Source: Planctomycetales bacterium
Lineage (GTDB): Bacteria > Planctomycetota > Planctomycetia > Gemmatales > Gemmataceae
DNA: 12,336 nucleotides
Assembly: GCA_020054355.1 (NCBI GenBank)
Contig: JAGVLI010000903.1
Location: 1 to 12,336 of the forward strand
Direction: 5' to 3'
This document shows, in pieces, positions 1 through 7,690 of the stretch; the first letter of the stretch is position 1; every line of letters begins with the position of its first letter. Under the pieces are notes generated by a model. The model had not been told where the DNA came from, searched no databases, and was given only the letters and a program-made list of their open reading frames with translations. The translations under genes were made by a program, and so were the position numbers.

Positions 1-2
1 TG

Positions 3-62
3 GCCAATGCCCTGATCCGTGACATGAAACCGTACCAGGCCCCGGCAAACTCCGTTTGCTAA
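3..62 (+). CDS. C-terminal end of a gene entering from the left, function unknown
   Basis: Frame 3 is open from the left edge to a TAA at 60-62 and encodes 19 residues ending ...KPYQAPANSVC. The other two plus frames stop within the first 21 bases. Most third codon positions are G or C, as in the other genes here, which supports real coding. The fragment is too short to assign to a family. It would converge on the alpha-2-macroglobulin gene, whose terminator lies about 90 bases further on. It could be a chance open stretch. Confidence 0.4.
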   Translation, partial: ANALIRDMKPYQAPANSVC

Positions 63-143
63 AAAATGCTTGACAAGAACATAGTCACTTCGGCGTAAAG
101 AAGGGCGCCCGGTTACTCACCAGTCAATTTTTGGGTACTTTAC

Positions 144-185
144 CAAAGAAATAGGCCGCAAGGATTCCCGTGAATCCTTGCGGCC
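144..185 (-). terminator. Rho-independent terminator of the alpha-2-macroglobulin gene
   Basis: A perfect 14-bp stem (154-167 with 172-185; arm ggccgcaaggattc) closes a 4-base loop. It begins 22 bases beyond the TAG stop of the minus-strand gene. Read on the minus strand it is followed by the T-rich tail TATTTCTTT (144-153 and just beyond). On the plus strand no T-run follows, so it acts in the minus direction. Confidence 0.8.
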
Positions 186-207
186 GTTTCAACATTGCAT
201 GTTCCGG

Positions 208-3200
208 CTATTTCGCCGCCGCCGCCTTCACCCCCGGGTCCTCGACCACCTTCAGGCGGAAGGTGCCGCTGTGTCCGCAGGTCGTCGTCTGGTACATCAA
301 CTCGACGCGGGCCGGCGCGATGACGTACTCGCCCGCCAGTTCGGCCAGCATCGCGCAGCGGTCGTTGATGTGCCAGGGCGTCTGCTCGTGGTGGAAGGCC
401 ACGAAGCCGGTGCGCTCTTCCCGCAGGGCGAATTGCGTCGAATGCTGCGGATAGCGCGGATCGTCCACCGGCAGGAACTCGGCACAGCAGGGCTTCGGCG
501 ATTCCACCAGCACATAGCTCATGGCTTGCTGGCGTCCGTGCTGCGCGTCCACGTCGCTCTCGATGTACGAGCCGCGCGGCACCGAGTCGCCCGACTTCAG
601 CTCGCGCCGCCCGCCCTTGTCGTCCAGCAGGTAGAAGCGGCGCATCACCTGGATGCCCTTGTTCATCGGGGCGATGTCGCCGCCCGATTGCCAGTAGCTG
701 AACACCAGGCGATACATCACCGGCGCTGCGCTGACCTGCGACTTGAAGCTGATGCGGTTCTCGCCGGCCTGGAGTTGCTTGCCGGTCAGCGTCGCCTTCT
801 TGTTCAGGCCGTCGTCGAAGACGATCTTCTGGGCAGCGCCGCCGTTCACCTGGAAGGTCAACGATTGCTTGCCGTCGGCGGTGAAGTTGTGCCGGGACAG
901 GTAATCGCACATCGCGTAGAGGATCATGGCCGTGTCCTTCGTGGAGTTCCAGCGGTTGCCCCGCTTGGTGGCCGCGAAGAAGCCCAGCACGCCGTCGATC
1001 AGGGGGTCGTCCTTGTCGTAGGCCACCAGGGCTTTCATGGCGGCCGCCGTCACTTCGTACAGGTCGTCGCCCCAGCGCGAGAAGCCCGCCGTGCGCCAAG
1101 TTACTTGCCCGTTGGCCTTCTGCGCCCGGTTGTGCAGCGCGCCGCTCAGCTGGTCGGCCAGGCCGTGCTGCTTGTGCTGCACCGCCATTTCCAGCGACAG
1201 CGCCAGGGCATAATCCGAGAGCTTGCCTTTTTCCCGCTGGGCGGCGATGAACTTCCACCAGTCGGCCTGGATGTCGCGGCGGTGCGAGTAGACGTACATG
1301 CAATAGATGCGGTCGGCGGTCTGGTGCTCGCCCATGCCGTCGATGAATTGCTTCAGACGATCCAGGCCGCGCTTGATGGCGTCCTCGTTCGGGATCGAAT
1401 AGCCGGCCTTCTCCGCCTGCAACAGGCCGAAGAGAGCATAGGGCGTCATCATCTCGTGGGTCTGGCTGCCGCCGTGCCAACCCCAGCCGCCATCGGGCTG
1501 TTGCAACTCCAACAGCCGTTTGATGCCGCCGGCCACGCAGTTGGGCAGCTTCTGGTTCAGTCCGGGATGATTCACCTGGAATTGCTTCAAGACCTGGGCG
1601 ACCTTGATGGCCGGCAGGAACCGGCTCATGGTCTGCTCGACGCAGCCATAGGGATACTCGACCAGGTAGTTCAGCGTCTCGGCCATGTCCGCCGCCAGCG
1701 ACGGCGCGAAGTTGATCTCGAACTTGGCGGTCTCCAGATTCACGCCGGGCGGCACCGTGAACTTGACGCCGTCCTTGCAGAAGCCGGAGGCCGTCACCAT
1801 TTGCTCCGCCCCCACGGGCGTCACCGGCAGCCGTTTCAGGGAAGCATCCGAGCCGGCGTCGCAGTCGGCCGACATCAGCAGTTGGGTGAAGCCCGCCTGG
1901 CCCGCCTTGAAGGTCCAGTACACCGGTGCGTTGCTCTTGGCGGGCACGAGAATGGTCGTTTCTTCGCGCGTCAGGATCGCGCCGTTCTCGACCTTGAGCT
2001 TGACCCGGATGGCCTGGGGTTGATCGGTGCAATTGTGGACGCTGGCGAACAGCGACACCGAATCGCCTTCGGTGAAGACGCGCGGGATCATCGGCCAGAC
2101 CATGATCGGCTTGAAGGTGCGGAACCGCGCCTTGGTCTGACCGACGTGCATCTTGCGGCTGACGGCGGTGACCACCACCTGCCAGTTGGTCAGCGAATCC
2201 GGGAGCTTGAACTCGGCGGTCGCCTTGCCCTGGGCGTCGGTCCGCACCGTGGCGTTCCAGAAGGCCGAGTCGGAAAAGTCCCGGCGCACCATGATGTGCG
2301 ATTGATCGGCATCCGCGTCGATCAGGGTGACGGGCGGCGCGCCCTGAGCGGGCAGGTGCGACATGAACGCCTGTCCCTCGACCGAGTGCGAGGCGTTGCC
2401 GCTGACCGAGCGATGCGAGTCGCCGCGCGCCATCGACTCCTTGCCCAGCCGGCGCTCCTGCAACACATTTTGCAGGTTGGCGTTCTGGTTCCATTGCTGC
2501 AAGTGTTGCACGCCGAGATTCCGGGCGAGCTGGCGAAGCTCCGGGTGATGCTCGGCCAGGTAAAGCACGTTGTTATGCAGGTGGCAGGTGACGGTCCACT
2601 GGTTGATGGGCTGCTCGACGACTTCCACCAGGGGACGTTGCAGCACCTTGGCATCTTTCAAGTGATAGTTCCAGTGGTACCCGTAATTGTGGAAGTGGGC
2701 ATTCAGCGGTTGGACATTCACGCCCGCCACGCGGAGCAGCGTCGCCAGGTTGGCCGAGTTGAGGTAGTTGGGCACCTGGACGGCAGCCACCAGCTGGTGC
2801 AGCGCTGCACGCTCGGCCGCCGGCAAGTTCTCCTCGCTTCGCTTGAGATGCTCTTTCGCCCGTTCGAGTGCTTGCTCCAGGGTGAGACTGCCGAGTTGCC
2901 GGCGCAGCAGTTCCCGCGCCATGGTGTGCTTGATGCGCTCGTCGGCCAGGTAGAAGCTGTCGATGTCCGCCGAGCGGTCGGCGGCGATGCCCAGCAGCGC
3001 CTGATCGTAGACGGACACCACCAGGTCCACCGGCTCCTGACGGTTCACCTGCAAGTCGATATTCACCTTTTCGCCGGGACCGTACACCTCCTTCGTCTTC
3101 GCGGTCACGGTCAGCATCCGATCCGTCGGCGTCACCCGCACGTAGCGGGCGGCGACGTAGCTTTCGCCGTATTCACCGAGGTACAGGACGTCCACCGAAC

Positions 3201-5076
3201 AGCCGTAGCGCAGACCGGCGGGCAGCGCTTCGTCCAGCGCCAGAGTAGCGCCCTTCAGCTGCAAGGGCTTGGCCAGGCGGATGCTGTTGGCATCGCGGAC
3301 GGTCAGCAGCACGCGGGCATCGGCGAACCGACTGTGAATGGTGCCAGTCAAGCGGTCCCCGGCGGACCAGTCTTCCTTGTCGAGATGCAAGATCAAGCCG
3401 GCGAGGTCGTCGGTCTTGCGGATCACGCAACCGATCTCGTTCTGCAACTGCGTGCCGTCGGCGAGTTGAGTGATGGCAATCAGCTTGTACGCGCCGGCGG
3501 CCTTGAGCTGCAGCGTCGCGGTCTCACCCTGAAACGGTACGGCCGTGGCGAGGTTCCGCTGAAAACTCTCCGTCGCTTGGATTGGCAGCCAGCGCTGCGG
3601 ATAGAACTTCCCGTTCGGGCGGTTGATGTGATCGAGACGATCGAGACGATTCAGATACGCTCGCGAGGGCATTGAATTGCGGGCATCCCAGAGCAACTCC
3701 TCCTGGGCAAAGACGGCCGCCGCGCGGGCGGGAGTGAGCCGCATGGCTACCAGCGTGGTCGTGGCGGCCAGCGGCTTACCCTGCTCATCGACGACACGAG
3801 CCTTGACCTCGATCTTCTCATCCACGGCGAACGATCGCTTGGCCAGTTCCAGCCGCACGCTCCGGCTCTTTTCATCGAGGGCAATGCTCTGGGTGGCGCG
3901 CTGCTCTCGGCCGTTGGCATCGACGATGACGCCTTGCACCAGCACGCTGCAATTGCCCTTGAGCCAGTCGGGCTGCAAGGGAATCGCGTATTCCCCGGCT
4001 TCCTTGTCCTTGAGTTCGATCTGTCCCGAGAGCTGGGCCGCCACCGTCGGGCCTGGCGTGCCCGTCGTCGGAAACAGCGTGCCCTCCGCCTCGAAGAGCA
4101 GCCGTTCGTCTTCGGGCAGGTCTTCGAGATTGAACTGGGAAACCACCGGAACGTGATAGGCGAACTGCTCGGTCTTCAGGCCCGTCTTCTTCGTCTGCGG
4201 CTGCCGTTGAATCACCTGAGCCGTGAAGCTGACCTGCGTGGCGGCCACCGGCTTGTCCAGGAAATCGACCGCCTGAAACTTCAGCTTGAGCTGCTCGCGG
4301 CCCGCCTGGCCGTCGATCTTCAGCTTGATCTTCGACTTGCGGAACTCGCCCAGCGTCAGGCGGGCTTCCCCCTTGAAGCCAGGGATCGACAGACGATAGC
4401 CGTCGAGCGCGTCGGCTTCCAGGAAGGTGTACGAGCCGACGATCCGGCCCTGCTCGTCGGCAGTCAGCGCCAGCTTGGCGGCGGTGGTGTTCTTCTTCTC
4501 CGATTTCAACAGCACTTCGACCTGCCGCCCTGCCAGCGGCGCGAATTCGCCCTGGCTGTCCGGCCGCCGCAGGAAGCCCGCGAAATTCAAGGTCTGCGCC
4601 GGCCGATACGCCGTGCGATCGACGATGAAGAACACGGTCGGCTCGTCGGCCTGGCGGGGCCGCAAGGTGATGCTGCCTGTCGCCACCGCCGACTTGCACG
4701 GCCGCAACTCGAATGTAGCCGATGTCGGCTCCTTCACCTGGTAGGGCCAGGAGAAGGTATTGTCGTCAGCGACCTTCACCAGTTCTTCCTTGCCGCCCGC
4801 CAGACTGACATGCACGAACTCGCCGGCGAAATTCTCCGTGCCGCTGAGCCAGCCGAAGACCGTGCGGTCGTCCGCTTGCAGGACCAGGTGCGTCGGGTTC
4901 GTGGCCGGTTCGGTCTTGCCGAACAGCGGCACGGCAGCGGGCCTGGCGGCGGCTTCGTTGGATGGGGCGGGGCCGGAGACGTTGGCCAGGACGAAGGCCA
5001 GCAAGGCCGACGGCAGCGCCAGGCGGAGGGCCAGCACAAACGCCGGACGAAGGATGGTCTGCGCTCGACTGTTCAT
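208..5076 (-). CDS. Secreted alpha-2-macroglobulin family protease inhibitor with thioester
   Basis: Bacterial alpha-2-macroglobulins trap attacking proteases: cleavage of a bait loop triggers collapse of the molecule and covalent capture through a Cys-Gln thioester. The 1622-residue product has an N-terminal hydrophobic export segment (about 10-35) without a lipobox cysteine. A macroglobulin strand with VDRTAYRPAQTL lies at 152-163, the pre-bait strand VSVYDQALLGI at 688-698, a long bait-region segment at about 700-933, and the diagnostic A2M domain at 934-1020 (FWNATVRTDAQG, LPDSLTNW). The thioester YGCVEQ has Cys1145 and Gln1148, inside an alpha-toroid domain (about 1130-1400, with QQPDGGWGW). 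A C-terminal receptor-binding-like domain fills 1450-1610. The start is supported by GGGAG (5084-5088), seven bases before ATG. It has no pbpC neighbour, unlike many bacterial homologues. The family call is very safe; the physiological target is unknown. Confidence 0.95.
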   Translation of the reverse strand: MNSRAQTILRPAFVLALRLALPSALLAFVLANVSGPAPSNEAAARPAAVPLFGKTEPATNPTHLVLQADDRTVFGWLSGTENFAGEFVHVSLAGGKEELVKVADDNTFSWPYQVKEPTSATFELRPCKSAVATGSITLRPRQADEPTVFFIVDRTAYRPAQTLNFAGFLRRPDSQGEFAPLAGRQVEVLLKSEKKNTTAAKLALTADEQGRIVGSYTFLEADALDGYRLSIPGFKGEARLTLGEFRKSKIKLKIDGQAGREQLKLKFQAVDFLDKPVAATQVSFTAQVIQRQPQTKKTGLKTEQFAYHVPVVSQFNLEDLPEDERLLFEAEGTLFPTTGTPGPTVAAQLSGQIELKDKEAGEYAIPLQPDWLKGNCSVLVQGVIVDANGREQRATQSIALDEKSRSVRLELAKRSFAVDEKIEVKARVVDEQGKPLAATTTLVAMRLTPARAAAVFAQEELLWDARNSMPSRAYLNRLDRLDHINRPNGKFYPQRWLPIQATESFQRNLATAVPFQGETATLQLKAAGAYKLIAITQLADGTQLQNEIGCVIRKTDDLAGLILHLDKEDWSAGDRLTGTIHSRFADARVLLTVRDANSIRLAKPLQLKGATLALDEALPAGLRYGCSVDVLYLGEYGESYVAARYVRVTPTDRMLTVTAKTKEVYGPGEKVNIDLQVNRQEPVDLVVSVYDQALLGIAADRSADIDSFYLADERIKHTMARELLRRQLGSLTLEQALERAKEHLKRSEENLPAAERAALHQLVAAVQVPNYLNSANLATLLRVAGVNVQPLNAHFHNYGYHWNYHLKDAKVLQRPLVEVVEQPINQWTVTCHLHNNVLYLAEHHPELRQLARNLGVQHLQQWNQNANLQNVLQERRLGKESMARGDSHRSVSGNASHSVEGQAFMSHLPAQGAPPVTLIDADADQSHIMVRRDFSDSAFWNATVRTDAQGKATAEFKLPDSLTNWQVVVTAVSRKMHVGQTKARFRTFKPIMVWPMIPRVFTEGDSVSLFASVHNCTDQPQAIRVKLKVENGAILTREETTILVPAKSNAPVYWTFKAGQAGFTQLLMSADCDAGSDASLKRLPVTPVGAEQMVTASGFCKDGVKFTVPPGVNLETAKFEINFAPSLAADMAETLNYLVEYPYGCVEQTMSRFLPAIKVAQVLKQFQVNHPGLNQKLPNCVAGGIKRLLELQQPDGGWGWHGGSQTHEMMTPYALFGLLQAEKAGYSIPNEDAIKRGLDRLKQFIDGMGEHQTADRIYCMYVYSHRRDIQADWWKFIAAQREKGKLSDYALALSLEMAVQHKQHGLADQLSGALHNRAQKANGQVTWRTAGFSRWGDDLYEVTAAAMKALVAYDKDDPLIDGVLGFFAATKRGNRWNSTKDTAMILYAMCDYLSRHNFTADGKQSLTFQVNGGAAQKIVFDDGLNKKATLTGKQLQAGENRISFKSQVSAAPVMYRLVFSYWQSGGDIAPMNKGIQVMRRFYLLDDKGGRRELKSGDSVPRGSYIESDVDAQHGRQQAMSYVLVESPKPCCAEFLPVDDPRYPQHSTQFALREERTGFVAFHHEQTPWHINDRCAMLAELAGEYVIAPARVELMYQTTTCGHSGTFRLKVVEDPGVKAAAAK

Positions 5077-5168
5077 CTGCGATCTCCCTGGAGGGAAGAG
5101 TTCGAGGATTCACCACGCGGGTGGTGGCCGAACGATCGCTCTTATAACGAGAGTCGAGGCGGGCGCGA

Positions 5169-5186
5169 TGTAACGTTGGTGTAACG
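5169..5186. promoter_or_regulatory. Tandem 7-bp direct repeat, possible regulator site
   Basis: TGTAACG occurs twice (5169-5175 and 5180-5186) separated by TTGG, giving an 11-bp period. Seven-base repeats with four-base spacing are typical of OmpR/PhoB-type response-regulator sites. It lies about 95 bases upstream of the alpha-2-macroglobulin start and just downstream of the VOC gene stop, so it would serve the former. No convincing sigma-70 hexamers were found nearby. The regulatory role is inference, and two copies of a heptamer could be chance. Confidence 0.25.
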
Positions 5187-5229
5187 ACAGTTGCGCCGCT
5201 GGCGGCTTTGCACCGCTTGCGGTTTGGCA

Positions 5230-5622
5230 CTACCCGCTCACCAGCGGGCGCGAACGCTGCACGAGTTGCACGACGACGCCCCAGGGATCGCGGAGAAAGG
5301 CCAGGCGGTCGCCTGCGGGATTCGACTGGATGTCGCCATCGGCGACCATGCCGGCCGCCAGCAAGCGGTTGCGCTCTAGTTCAATGTCCGGAGCGACAAA
5401 CGCGATATGCAGCACGAAGGGATGTTGGGCGGCGTAATCGGGAATCGCCGCCGCCGTCTGGTGATACAGCTCCAGCACGACCCGGCCGGCGCGATCCGCC
5501 AGAAAGCGCGTATGCGGCGGTTCCTCGATGGCTCGCACCACGCGCATTCCCAGATGCGTGGTGTACCAGTGGGCCATCGCCACCGGATCGGGTACGTTGA
5601 TCGCAATGTGTTCGATGTTCAT
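5230..5622 (-). CDS. VOC (glyoxalase/bleomycin-resistance fold) protein
   Basis: The 130-residue product has the length and motifs of a single-unit vicinal-oxygen-chelate protein, a cytosolic fold used by glyoxalases, dioxygenases and resistance proteins. The two beta-alpha-beta modules start at EHIAINVPD (4-12) and LHIAFVAPD (71-79). The second ends with the signature LRDPWGVVVQLVQR (110-123). Likely metal ligands are His5, Glu51 (VLELYH) and His72. The fourth position, usually Glu in this strand, is Gln119. The start is supported by GAGGGA (5631-5636), eight bases upstream of ATG. There is no signal peptide. It stands alone, about 150 bases from each neighbour, with a 23-bp inverted repeat just upstream of its ribosome site. 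Substrate is unknown; the name glyoxalase I would be unsupported. Confidence 0.88.
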   Translation of the reverse strand: MNIEHIAINVPDPVAMAHWYTTHLGMRVVRAIEEPPHTRFLADRAGRVVLELYHQTAAAIPDYAAQHPFVLHIAFVAPDIELERNRLLAAGMVADGDIQSNPAGDRLAFLRDPWGVVVQLVQRSRPLVSG

Positions 5623-5638
5623 GTAGTGAATCCCTCAA

Positions 5639-5692
5639 CGAGCCGCGCACGAAGTAAGCGGACGCCCTACCGCTTACTTCGTGCGCGGCTCG
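5639..5692. repeat. Perfect 23-bp inverted repeat with 8-base loop
   Basis: Positions 5639-5661 and 5670-5692 are exact reverse complements around the loop acgcccta. The core arm reads ccgcttacttcgtgcgcggc on the plus strand right side. It sits between the sulfatase stop (5771) and the VOC start (5622), both on the minus strand, with three bases between it and the VOC ribosome-binding site. Neither side has a T-run, so it is not a canonical terminator, although it could slow or end sulfatase transcription. The GC-rich palindrome in an intergenic gap resembles a dispersed repetitive element. Confidence 0.85.
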
Positions 5693-5770
5693 GCAGTCTC
5701 ATTTTGGGCCGCGTGCAGTATGTTATCCTGCCATGCCGCACTGTCGAAATCGCGCCTTGCTCCAGCGGCC

Positions 5771-7192
5771 TTACGGATTGATCTCCTTGTTCGGCTGCTG
5801 CGCCTTCTGCCAGCCGCCGCGCAGCAAGGCTTGCAGCTGCTTCACCGTGTCGGCGTGCTTGGGGTCCATCGCCAGGTTGGTGAATTCCTTGGGATCGGTC
5901 TGGTGATCGTAGAGTTCCACGCCATCCTTGCCTTCGCCCCATTCGGTATAGCGCCAGCGTTCGGTCCGCACGCTGCGTCCGGGAATCTTGCCGCGATTGA
6001 CCTGGGTGAAAGCGCCCGTTTTCCACGGCAGTTGCGGGTCCTCCAGCAACGGCTTCAGGCTCTTGCCTTCCAAAGTCTTCGGCGCGGGCAAGCCGCACAG
6101 GTCGGCCACCGTCGGATACAGGTCCACCAGTTCCGCCAGCCGGCCGCTGCTCTTGCCGTTGCCCTTCATCTTGGGCGCTGCCACGATGATCGGCACCCGC
6201 GCGGATTCCTCGAAGACGCTCATCTTCTGCCACAGGCCATGCTCGCCCAGGTGCCAGCCGTGATCGCTGAAAAAGACGACCACGGTATTGTCGGCCAGCT
6301 TGAGGCGGTCCAGGGCATCGAGCAGCCGGCCGACCTGGGCGTCCATCAACGACACCGAAGCGTAGTAGGCTTGCAGCGCTTCCCGACATACCTGCTCGCT
6401 GAAGCCGTAGTTCGGCGGGTTGATGCTCAGCGCGGGCTTGGGGATGTCGTCGCGATCGTTGGCCGGCTCCTTGGGCAGCACCATCTTGTCGACCGGGTAC
6501 ATGTCGAAATACTTCTTGGGGGCCGCCCACGGCAGATGCGGGCGATAAAACCCCACGGCCAGGAAGAACGGCTTGTCCTTGTGCTGCTCCAGCAGCTTGA
6601 TGGCCTCGGTCGCGCCGATGCCATCGGTCTGCTCGTCGTCGGTGCCCTCCATCGACAGCAGCGCCTTGATGGTCTGGTAGTTGCCCTTGTTGCTCGGAAT
6701 TTTCTCTTCCTCGGTCTTGTCGCGGCCCTTGGGGTTGACGACGTGCTGCCAGGATTTGGCATCATCGAGGCCGCTGGTGCCGATCTGGCCGGGCACGCCG
6801 TAGTGATAGAGCTTGCCGACACGGGCGACATAGTAGCCATGTTGCTGGAAGAGCTGACCGACCGTGACTACCTCGGGAATCGTCTTGCGGAAGAAGGTCG
6901 CATTCTCCTGGACCTGGGTGCTGTCCGGCCGCAGGCCAGTCAGGAACGATGCCCGGCTGGGATTGCACAGCGGATACTGGCAATAGGCGCGATCAAAACG
7001 GACGCCGCGCGCGGCCAGCCGGTCGATGTTCGGCGACTTGACCAGCGGATGCCCGTAACAGCCCAGCGCATTGTTCAGGTCGTCCGAGACGATGAACAAT
7101 ACGTTCATCTTGTTGCCAGCCGCCTGCTCGGCTCGAACGACGGCGCCGCTGCCCAGCAGGGCCAGGAGAGCGATTGCGAGAGTGCGATTCAT
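5771..7192 (-). CDS. Exported iduronate-2-sulfatase-type sulfatase
   Basis: Type I sulfatases hydrolyse sulfate esters with a formylglycine made from a cysteine. The 473-residue product starts with the signal peptide MNRTLAIALLALLGSG, followed by AVVRAEQAA, so it acts in the periplasm or outside. The first strand NVLFIVSDDL supplies metal ligands Asp37 and Asp38. The maturation motif CNPSR places the catalytic Cys at 76, followed by ASFLTG. SDHGWHLGEHG around Asp310-His311 supplies the remaining metal and sulfate contacts. These features match the iduronate-2-sulfatase-like subgroup common in planctomycetes. An upstream in-frame start (7258) would add 22 residues before the signal peptide and run through an inverted repeat, so ATG at 7192 with GGGGAAAGG ahead is preferred. 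The cysteine-type motif needs a formylglycine-generating enzyme, which is not in the window. The substrate, probably a sulfated polysaccharide, is inferred. Confidence 0.93.
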   Translation of the reverse strand: MNRTLAIALLALLGSGAVVRAEQAAGNKMNVLFIVSDDLNNALGCYGHPLVKSPNIDRLAARGVRFDRAYCQYPLCNPSRASFLTGLRPDSTQVQENATFFRKTIPEVVTVGQLFQQHGYYVARVGKLYHYGVPGQIGTSGLDDAKSWQHVVNPKGRDKTEEEKIPSNKGNYQTIKALLSMEGTDDEQTDGIGATEAIKLLEQHKDKPFFLAVGFYRPHLPWAAPKKYFDMYPVDKMVLPKEPANDRDDIPKPALSINPPNYGFSEQVCREALQAYYASVSLMDAQVGRLLDALDRLKLADNTVVVFFSDHGWHLGEHGLWQKMSVFEESARVPIIVAAPKMKGNGKSSGRLAELVDLYPTVADLCGLPAPKTLEGKSLKPLLEDPQLPWKTGAFTQVNRGKIPGRSVRTERWRYTEWGEGKDGVELYDHQTDPKEFTNLAMDPKHADTVKQLQALLRGGWQKAQQPNKEINP

Positions 7193-7223
7193 GGCTGCCT
7201 TTCCCCGAAATGGTGATCTAGTG

Positions 7224-7289
7224 CCGTGGGTCACGATTCCAATCGTGACAGTCTCCATGGCCTGTCACGATTGGAATCGTGACCCACGG
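7224..7289. repeat. Nested 28-bp perfect inverted repeat upstream of the sulfatase
   Basis: Positions 7224-7251 and 7262-7289 are exact reverse complements around a 10-base centre that contains ccatgg. Each arm carries its own palindrome, TCACGATT-CC-AATCGTGA, so either one long cruciform or two small hairpins can form. The right-hand edge of the element is 97 bases from the sulfatase start and the left-hand edge 31 bases, so it probably lies in the sulfatase leader or promoter. It looks like a doublet of a short palindromic repeat (REPIN-like). Family membership across the genome cannot be tested here. Confidence 0.85.
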
Positions 7290-7690
7290 GCAAGAGGTCT
7301 CATTACTCGGCACTCGGCCGTGTACAGCCTGAAAACTGCTGACCGGCCGCGCTTGACTGAACGCGGGCCAGTTTGGCAAGCTACAGTTGTCGTCTCATCT
7401 CGTCGCACGCACACGCGGATTTCCCAATCCGCCCCGCTGCCCCTGCGCGCGGGAGTCAATGTCCGTGTTTCTGGAACGAATAACCCCAAGGAGCGGAGGA
7501 TGCCCCGAACCGTCGGCCAGCCTTTCTGCTCTTGACTATTGGCCAGAACCGGAGAGAGTAGAAGGGCAGGCTCCCATCGGATCGATCGCCGGCACTGCAA
7601 CGACCTGCTTCAGCCGCCAACCGGGAAGTCCCGGCGAGTTCGATCCGCATCTTACGCTTCGCTTCCCTCCCGGTTGCGAGGAACCCATTC
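7290..7690. other. Gene-free divergent intergenic region
   Basis: About 400 bases between the inverted repeat and the TraB-like gene hold no convincing protein gene. Open frames here lack family motifs and run into neighbouring genes in the wrong frame. Two small items are visible. One is a 12-codon frame at 7500-7535 (ATG to TGA) with AAGGAG six bases ahead. The other is a palindrome, CCGGGA-AG-TCCCGG, at 7621-7634, 56 bases before the downstream start. TTGACT occurs at about 7533 without a matching -10. The stretch probably contains the promoters of both divergent genes. Confidence 0.5.

Noticed and set aside
70..100. TTGACA resembling a -35 box on the plus strand
   Set aside because: No acceptable -10 hexamer at 16-18 bases, and no plus-strand gene follows. 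It points into the 3' end of the alpha-2-macroglobulin gene.
140..2494. A 784-codon minus-strand open frame overlapping the same gene in another frame
   Set aside because: Its composition is Arg/Gly/Pro-rich without motifs, and it runs through the terminator stem at 154-185. The frame encoding the A2M domains is clearly the real one.
178..3675. A 1165-codon plus-strand open frame opposite the alpha-2-macroglobulin gene
   Set aside because: It is a mirror of GC-rich coding on the other strand. It has no recognisable domain, is His/Arg/Leu/Val-biased, and overlaps a gene whose domains and thioester are unmistakable.
5111..5126. Small hairpin caccac-gcgg-gtggtg upstream of the alpha-2-macroglobulin gene
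   Set aside because: A six-bp stem in GC-rich DNA is expected by chance and has no associated T-run or conserved context visible here.
3934..5184. A 416-codon plus-strand open frame
   Set aside because: Antisense shadow of the N-terminal half of the alpha-2-macroglobulin gene, with no motif or ribosome site of note.
5681..7216. A 511-codon plus-strand open frame opposite the sulfatase
   Set aside because: The sulfatase on the other strand has its complete catalytic motifs and a signal peptide. The opposite frame shows only a biased composition.
7265..7600. A 111-codon minus-strand open frame in the divergent gap
   Set aside because: No signal peptide, domain or good ribosome site, Arg-rich low-information sequence, and its end falls inside the 28-bp inverted repeat.
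7621..7634. Palindrome CCGGGA-AG-TCCCGG before the TraB-like gene as an operator
   Set aside because: A 6-bp arm is too short to call in GC-rich DNA, and no promoter elements were found around it, so it is mentioned only under the gap.
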